Source: Myxocyprinus asiaticus
Taxonomy: Eukaryota; Chordata; Actinopteri; Cypriniformes; Catostomidae
Assembly: GCF_019703515.2 (NCBI RefSeq)
Contig: NC_059365.1
Location: 36,723,501-36,787,500 of the forward strand
Length of the DNA: 64,000 nt
Reading direction: 5' to 3'
The translations under genes and the position numbers were made by a program. Shown piece after piece: positions 36,982 to 64,000 of the stretch. How positions within the stretch are numbered: the first letter of the stretch is position 1; every line of letters begins with the position of its first letter. Under the pieces are notes generated by a model. It did no database searches. It was not told the DNA's origin and saw nothing but the letters and a program-made list of their open reading frames with translations.

Positions 36982-37170
36982 TTGTATGGAGATAAAAAAA
37001 ATTAAAAAACGATAATGTAGTACTTATATTTAATGTGCAGTCCAAGCAACATGAGGAAATACACAAGTGCAATAAATGAAATTCAATTATTTAAAAAAAA
37101 GAAAAAAAAGAAAGCCTATTAAAATTGTATTTGGTTGAAATTAAACATTATAAATACTATCATTTATATG

Positions 37171-38042
37171 CAGGGTTGGGGAGTAACAGAATACATGTAA
37201 CGGGATTAAGTATTTAAAATACAAAATATAAGTAACTGTATTCCACTACAGTTACAATTTAAATCATTGGTATTCAGAATACAGTTACATTTAAAAAAGG
37301 ATTTTGATTACTGAAGAGATTACTTTGCATTTTATTGTCATTTTTTTCATTTAATATTTAGTCCTTTCAGATGGAAAACATTTATACATATAAATGATGC
37401 GATCCAAAGTGCATTTGAACAGCAGTGAAACACTTTCTTATGATGTGTTACATTCAAACGAGCAGACAGAGAAGTACGTTTGAAGTAAGTTTGAAGTAAG
37501 TTTGAAATAAGTCTGGAGCAGAAGAAATAGAAATAAACCTTGTGTAAATTGTCAGCTTTACGCTAAGCTAAAATGCTATTTCTAGTCATTTTACATGCAC
37601 ATGTTACCAGGCACAATCATATTTTTTATCAAGAAAATTCACGTTGGATCATAATTTCATTTTTCTAGTAAGACCTTTGATATTAGGGCAAAAATCATAT
37701 TCTTGATAATATTTTTTGTATTGTTTTCCTGTAAAAATATAAAAAAATCCTTAAAACAAGATCAGTTTGATTTATCTTGTTTTAGAAACAACACTGCATA
37801 AGATATTGAGGTTTTTCAGAGAATGTATTTTTAACATGTGTATTTTGTCTTACTGTACTGGCAGAGTTTTTATAGTCAAAACAAGTGAAAAAATCTACCA
37901 GTGCTGAAGAAGTAATCCAAAGTATTTAGAATACATTACTGACCTTGAGTAATCTAACGGAATACGTTACAAATTAAATTTTACAGCATGTATTCTGTAA
38001 TCTGTAGTGGAATACATTTCAAAAGTAACCCTCCCAACCCTG
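37171..38042. repeat. MITE family F, upstream of cpxm1
   Basis: The left end cagggttggggagtaacaga and the right end aaaagtaaccctcccaaccc are inverted. An inner repeat (attccactacag and ctgtagtggaatac) extends the arms. About 870 bp, no coding sequence. Confidence 0.75.
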
Positions 38043-38464
38043 TATATACGGTACTTACAGTAAAAGGCACCGAATTGTAGGAATGAGCCAAGTCTGGAAT
38101 CGCCACCAGATGGCGAACTGCTCCAATTAATCGGGAGTGGATGATTCAACTATATTTAAGAGAAAAATATGGTACGAAATGACCAATGGATCAACGCGTT
38201 TGATAAAAGAGTAGTGATACACTGTTTAAAACCTTAGAACAATATTACAGTATGTCATGCTTTTTATCTAAAGTTTGCTGTGATCCTGAAGAGAGGGTCT
38301 ATGAAAATAAAAGCGAGCATTTCTTGTATGATCTTTTACCCTCACTTTAATTCGCAACAGGAGTGGCACGTAATTTTGCTGTATTACGGGAGTTTATGCA
38401 TTTGAGTTCAGAAAGAGCAGCATCTCTGGGATTAGACTTAACGGTACGGTCTAAATAGGAAACC
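38043..38464 (+). promoter_or_regulatory. Presumed cpxm1 5' region
   Basis: This 422-bp stretch lies between the end of a MITE and the start codon, so it should hold the 5' UTR and perhaps the promoter. An A/T-rich aaaataaaag sits near 38,303-38,312 but I cannot assign a TATA box or start site. A more distant non-coding exon is possible. Confidence 0.25.
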
Positions 38465-63073
<24,609 letters not shown>

Positions 63074-63185
63074 GTAATAAAGGACAGTAAAGATTGTATA
63101 CTGTACATGGTCTCAATGATTGAAATACAAAGTTGTGGACACACTCATTTTTTATTATTACCATTTTATTATTACCATTATTACC

Positions 63186-63930
63186 GTTTAACACGTTAAT
63201 TTTTCTCAGTCATGATAAATGCATTTACCATTAATACAGCATAAACACTGGTGTGAAGGCCGGAACCTTTGTAATGTGTCCTCCCGGAGTCATTACACTG
63301 ACACACACACCACAAACACACACGCAGTAGTGATTTAGTGTCAGTGATAAAGTGATGGGGAAGGATGTCTTAACGCTATATGATGTACAATACAAGCCTA
63401 AATGAAACTTGTGACTTGTGTATTTTTTACCAAAACACAGAATGAGATGTTGTTTGCAAGCGCTTGTTATGTGGAGTTCAAAGCGCCATTTGACGCTGAT
63501 GCCCTGACACGAATCATGAACGCGGATTCATGATTGCTGTTACAAAGCGGAAAGCCACATTCTGCCGGCAGATTAATATTGTGGAGGATGAGAGTTTAAG
63601 AGATTTAATGCCCATTGCAATGTGTATGCAACCTATGTGGAGACTAGTTCTTTCAATTTGTTGAACTCCCACTTAGACTTTGGGAAACGTTTAATGTTAC
63701 TTGAATTGGAGCTATTTTAGTGCATTTCTATCTTTATACTGTGGAAGGCTTTGTTTGGAAAATGTTAATAAAGCATTGTTGCATATTGTTTTGTGTTATT
63801 TCCTAAGAAGGAAATAAATGTATTTTAACAGGAAAAGAAGTATATTTAGAGTCAAATTTCAGCACTTCAGTGATTAATCTGCGATTAACTACGAAACATT
63901 CTGTGATTAATCGATTGAAAACACTTCATT
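63186..63930 (-). repeat. MITE family D, inverted copy
   Basis: Left end taacacgttaatttttctca, right end gattaatcgattgaaaacac. Strings such as tagtgcatttctatctttat are reverse complements of parts of 41,197-41,978. Confidence 0.6.
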
Positions 63931-64000
63931 TTACAAATTTTTGAATTATAGTGAAGTCATGAAAGCTTAATAACACAAATGGAAGTTTGGGAATTATGCA

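Noticed and set aside
63074..64000. cpxm1 exon 10 in the last 0.9 kb
   Set aside because: No segment matching the expected ETRAVIKWM-like continuation with splice sites was found; the DNA is mostly a MITE.

Overview
The window looks like nuclear DNA of a cyprinid-type teleost fish. The evidence is one spliced vertebrate gene with large introns and dense old transposons typical of carp-like fish: DIRS, Gypsy, L1 and L2 LINEs, hAT, Tc1, tRNA-derived SINEs and many palindromic MITEs. The sequence has no bacterial, phage or CRISPR features. I recognise a single host protein-coding gene.

Host gene: from 38,465 to beyond the right edge lies a carboxypeptidase X gene of the M14 family, best matched to cpxm1. 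Nine coding exons are visible on the + strand, 1,632 nt or 544 codons in total, with every splice phase closing correctly. They encode a signal peptide, a Thr/Lys/Pro-rich stem, a complete discoidin (F5/8 type C) domain and the first half of a carboxypeptidase domain. The rest of the peptidase domain and the C-terminal domain must lie downstream. A His stands where active carboxypeptidases have the substrate-binding Arg, as in mammalian CPX-1, so the product is probably a secreted pseudo-enzyme.

Left of the gene (1-38,464): I see no convincing host gene. 1-9,837 holds MITEs, a LINE interrupted by a Tc1-like MITE, and several SINEs, one with a perfect 13-bp target duplication. 9,838-17,659 is a nested pair of DIRS-type tyrosine-recombinase retrotransposons, the most structured part of the window. 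Both show inverted terminal repeats and an internal complementary region matching both ends, and the inner one carries decayed gag, RT, RNase H and recombinase ORFs. 18,121-19,935 is a Gypsy gag-protease piece between two LTRs in inverted orientation. 20,000-21,825 is an L1-clade LINE fragment. 22-38 kb is intergenic DNA with MITEs, a SINE and microsatellites.

Inside the gene: intron 1 starts with about 0.9 kb of tetranucleotide repeat. Intron 4 contains an 8-bp-duplicated hAT element into which an L2-type LINE has inserted. Intron 6 holds a Gypsy 3' LTR with its polypurine tract and two hAT-like copies, one with a Tc1 fragment inside. Intron 7 holds several small palindromic elements. The exon 9 acceptor appears to abut the end of a MITE.

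I found no undescribed biological system. The most notable signals are the DIRS nest with its readable recombination junctions, the inverted-LTR structure and the nested insertions that give relative ages. Repeat family names rest on recognising sequence, without database support.
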